NCBI GenBank assembly: GCA_021160185.1
Contig: JAGHDA010000144.1
Location: forward strand, 1 to 15,322
From: Verrucomicrobiota bacterium
Lineage (GTDB): Bacteria; Verrucomicrobiota; Verrucomicrobiia; Limisphaerales; CAZBKV01
DNA: 15,322 bases
Reading direction: 5' to 3'
Each line of letters begins with the position of its first letter. Positions within the stretch are counted from its first letter, which is position 1. This document shows, in pieces, positions 13,748-15,322 of the stretch. Below the pieces are notes generated by a model. The model was not told where the DNA came from and did not search any database. It saw only the letters and a list, made by a program, of their open reading frames with translations. The position numbers and the translations under genes are program-made.

Positions 13748-14680
13748 CTACGTTCCCTCCCTCGTCTTTCCGGCGCCCGGGCTCGGCGAATCCGGGCCAG
13801 CCAGCCAGCCCAGGACAACCAGGCCGTAGTAGGTGTACTCGCAATCCACGACCGGGTCGGCCCAATGCCCGTGAAAGCCGCCGAGGTTATCCCACAGGCT
13901 GTCCAGAAAATCCAGCGTCCGTTCCCGCAGGGGCGTCAAGTCCGCCCGGCTTACCCCCAGCGCGTGGATGGCGGCGGCGGTGGAGAGGAGGTCGGGCATC
14001 GGGACCTGGGGAGCGGCGCGGAAGCCGCCGCGGGGGCGCTCCTGAGCCAGAAGCCAGGCGAGGCCTTCTTCGTCGGGCGGCAGCCCCAGTTCGCGGCGCA
14101 CCGTGAGCGCGGCCGCGGCGGGGTTGGCGGCCCCCTGCTCCGGGCTTTCTCCGGCTCGTTGGCGATAGCCGCCGTCGCGCGTTTTGAGCGCGTCCAGACA
14201 GGCCGCCCACTGCTCGCGCGGACCGAGAGGAAGACCCAGATCCTGGAGCGCGCCGCATGCAAGGAACAAGCCGTAAGCCGAGGCGGCCGCGCCGCCGGAG
14301 ACGATGTCGTAGCCGCCGTCGCGGGAGCGGAACCGTTCCAGAATTTCCCGCGCGCTTCTTCGCTCGGCCGGGAGAAGCTCTTCGCCCGCAGCCTTTAGAA
14401 GGCGGATCCACGCCCACAGGTGGGGCAGGTCCGTTCGGTCCGGCTCGAACGCGTCGCGCGCGAAAGCGGCCGCCGCGGCCTTGTTCCAGGGCCGCCCCAA
14501 GGCCTCCAAGGCCTCCGCCCCGAACGCGGCGTAGTAGAGATCGCTCCGGCCGGCGCGGTCGGCGAATCCGCCGTCGGGCCGTTGAGCGGCGGCGAAAAAG
14601 GCGGCGACCGCGTCGGTCGCTTCGCCCAGCAGTCGGGGCGCGCGCCGAGCCGCGCCAATCAGATCAAGGCGCAGGCTCAT
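13748..14680 (-). CDS. Prenyltransferase / squalene-cyclase-like alpha/alpha-toroid protein
   Basis: 310 residues built of repeated helix pairs with glycine-rich turns: DGGF (36-39), DGGY (121-124), DGGY (169-172), RGGF (217-220), GGF (267-269). The C-terminal DCEYTYYGL (279-287) is typical of bacterial relatives of geranylgeranyl-transferase beta subunits. Aligning by eye with protein prenyltransferases, the zinc-ligand Cys of D-x-C falls at Leu (PDLLST, 229-234) and the ligand His at Tyr282. Classical zinc-dependent protein prenylation is therefore doubtful. It has no DxDD acid motif, so it is not a squalene cyclase either. The function is unknown; a lipid-binding or lipid-modifying role is suggested by translational linkage to aas (one-base gap). 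The start at ATG 14680 has GGAGG about 10 nt upstream. A TTG at 14710 is less likely. First gene of the two-gene operon, divergent from the permease. Confidence 0.82.
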   Translation of the reverse strand: MSLRLDLIGAARRAPRLLGEATDAVAAFFAAAQRPDGGFADRAGRSDLYYAAFGAEALEALGRPWNKAAAAAFARDAFEPDRTDLPHLWAWIRLLKAAGEELLPAERRSAREILERFRSRDGGYDIVSGGAAASAYGLFLACGALQDLGLPLGPREQWAACLDALKTRDGGYRQRAGESPEQGAANPAAAALTVRRELGLPPDEEGLAWLLAQERPRGGFRAAPQVPMPDLLSTAAAIHALGVSRADLTPLRERTLDFLDSLWDNLGGFHGHWADPVVDCEYTYYGLVVLGWLAGPDSPSPGAGKTREGT

Positions 14681-14807
14681 GGACCGGCGGCCTCCGGCCG
14701 GCCGCGCCAAGGCGGCGGCGTTATTTTCTTGCCCCTTGCGTCAAGCACGGGCCAGAGTGTCGGCGCCGTCGTTCGCATTGACAAGTCAGGCAAAGCGCAA
14801 TAAGGCC

Positions 14808-15322
14808 ATGACCGCAGCCAACCATACCGCCAAGGCAACGCGGCCCGCGGGCCCGGCTGAGGAGTTTGAAAGAGAACCAGTGCCGCCGCGGGCGTTGAAG
14901 GACTGGCGAAGCTTCCTGGGAATGTACGCCGGAGAGCACGTGGCGGGAACCGAGTTCATGATCGGCTCCCTCTTTCTGGCGTCGGGCGTCAGCGCCTTCG
15001 ACCTGCTGGTGGGCTTGCTGGTGGGCAACCTGCTGGCGGTGCTGAGCTGGACATTCGTCTGCGCCCCGATCGCCACGAAAATCCGCCTCACTCTCTACTA
15101 TAAGCTGGAGAAAATTTGCGGGCCGAAGATGGTGGTCATCTACAACCTGGCCAACGGCGTCCTCTTCTGCTTCCTCGCCGGCGCGATGGTGACCGTCTCG
15201 GCCACGGCGGTGGGCGTGCCGTTAAACTTGAAAATGCCTGGGCTGACCGATTGGGTCCCGAACAGCCTGGCCTGGATCGTGACGGTGGGGGCGGTGGGCG
15301 CGATCATTGCCCTGGTGGCGGC
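14808..15322 (+). CDS. NCS1-like permease (cytosine/purine permease family), 3' end outside window
   Basis: Inner-membrane secondary transporter; 171 residues are visible, open to the window edge. A hydrophilic N-terminus (1-35) is followed by LGMYAGEHVAGTEFMIGSLF (37-56), where the first helix of NCS1 carriers lies, then helices near 61-87, 108-135 and 153-171. The connecting segment has IRLTLYYKLEKICG. The pattern recalls purine/cytosine permease-like proteins annotated in Planctomycetes and Verrucomicrobia (from memory). The ligand is unknown. The start at 14808 follows an AAGG only 2 nt upstream, so the ribosome-binding site is weak or atypical; the next in-frame ATG (codon 39) would cut into the first helix. 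Divergent from the toroid/aas operon, with 127 nt between the starts. A perfect TTGACA lies at 14778-14783 but lacks a well-placed -10. Confidence 0.8.
   Translation, partial: MTAANHTAKATRPAGPAEEFEREPVPPRALKDWRSFLGMYAGEHVAGTEFMIGSLFLASGVSAFDLLVGLLVGNLLAVLSWTFVCAPIATKIRLTLYYKLEKICGPKMVVIYNLANGVLFCFLAGAMVTVSATAVGVPLNLKMPGLTDWVPNSLAWIVTVGAVGAIIALVA

Noticed and set aside
13747..13818. Longer aas start at 13818
   Set aside because: It overlaps the toroid gene, and the added residues are Arg-rich with no PlsC similarity.
13748..14680. Protein farnesyl/geranylgeranyl transferase beta subunit
   Set aside because: By eye the zinc-binding Cys and His are replaced by Leu and Tyr, and no alpha subunit is nearby.
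14778..14806. Promoter for the NCS1-like permease from the perfect TTGACA
   Set aside because: At 16-18 nt spacing there is no acceptable -10, and initiation would fall at or after the ATG. A -35-like match alone is not enough.

Overview
The window is a G+C-rich bacterial chromosome segment from a Gram-negative organism. It encodes a complete tripartite RND efflux pump with an outer-membrane lipoprotein channel, a squalene-hopene cyclase and an Aas-type lysophospholipid acylation enzyme. The style of the edge genes (a large FtsX-type ABC permease and an NCS1-like permease of a kind I associate with Planctomycetes/Verrucomicrobia) suggests the PVC superphylum or another deep-branching Gram-negative lineage, probably uncultured. 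That placement is from memory and is low confidence.

Layout, left to right. (1) 1-1449 (+): C-terminal part of an ABC transporter permease whose start lies outside the window. (2) 1450-1684: non-coding, with a stem-loop (1544-1586) and a candidate promoter/operator for the next gene. (3) 1685-2290 (+): TetR-family regulator, tetR1. (4) 2366-11184 (-): a tightly packed gene set read right to left as tetR2, membrane fusion protein, RND pump, outer-membrane factor, squalene-hopene cyclase (shc). tetR1 and this set converge at 2290/2366. (5) 11185-11568: non-coding, with the tetR2 control region and an 83-nt-period direct repeat. (6) 11569-14680 (-): a prenyltransferase-like alpha/alpha-toroid protein followed one nucleotide later by a bifunctional acyltransferase/acyl-ACP synthetase (aas). 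(7) 14808-15322 (+): N-terminal part of an NCS1-like permease running off the window.

The most interesting unit is region 4 plus tetR1. The cyclase gene starts 16 nt after the efflux channel gene with a strong ribosome-binding site, so hopanoid production looks co-expressed with drug/solvent efflux. The unit is flanked by two paralogous TetR regulators. Both tetR genes show the same promoter geometry (TTGAC-like -35, 16/17-nt spacer, TAGC-T -10, then 10/11 nt to the ATG, no Shine-Dalgarno), and each promoter overlaps a 23-bp inverted repeat. A plausible reading is an envelope-stress module in which toxic amphiphiles release the repressors, raising both pump and membrane-stiffening lipid. That is inference. 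The neighbouring aas/toroid operon also concerns membrane lipids, which gives the window a common membrane theme.

Smaller oddities are a perfect-but-one 20-bp palindrome inserted in frame in the outer-membrane-factor gene, a 22-codon open frame with an excellent ribosome-binding site just ahead of the membrane-fusion gene (whose own start is unclear), and a short tandem duplication in the tail of TetR2.
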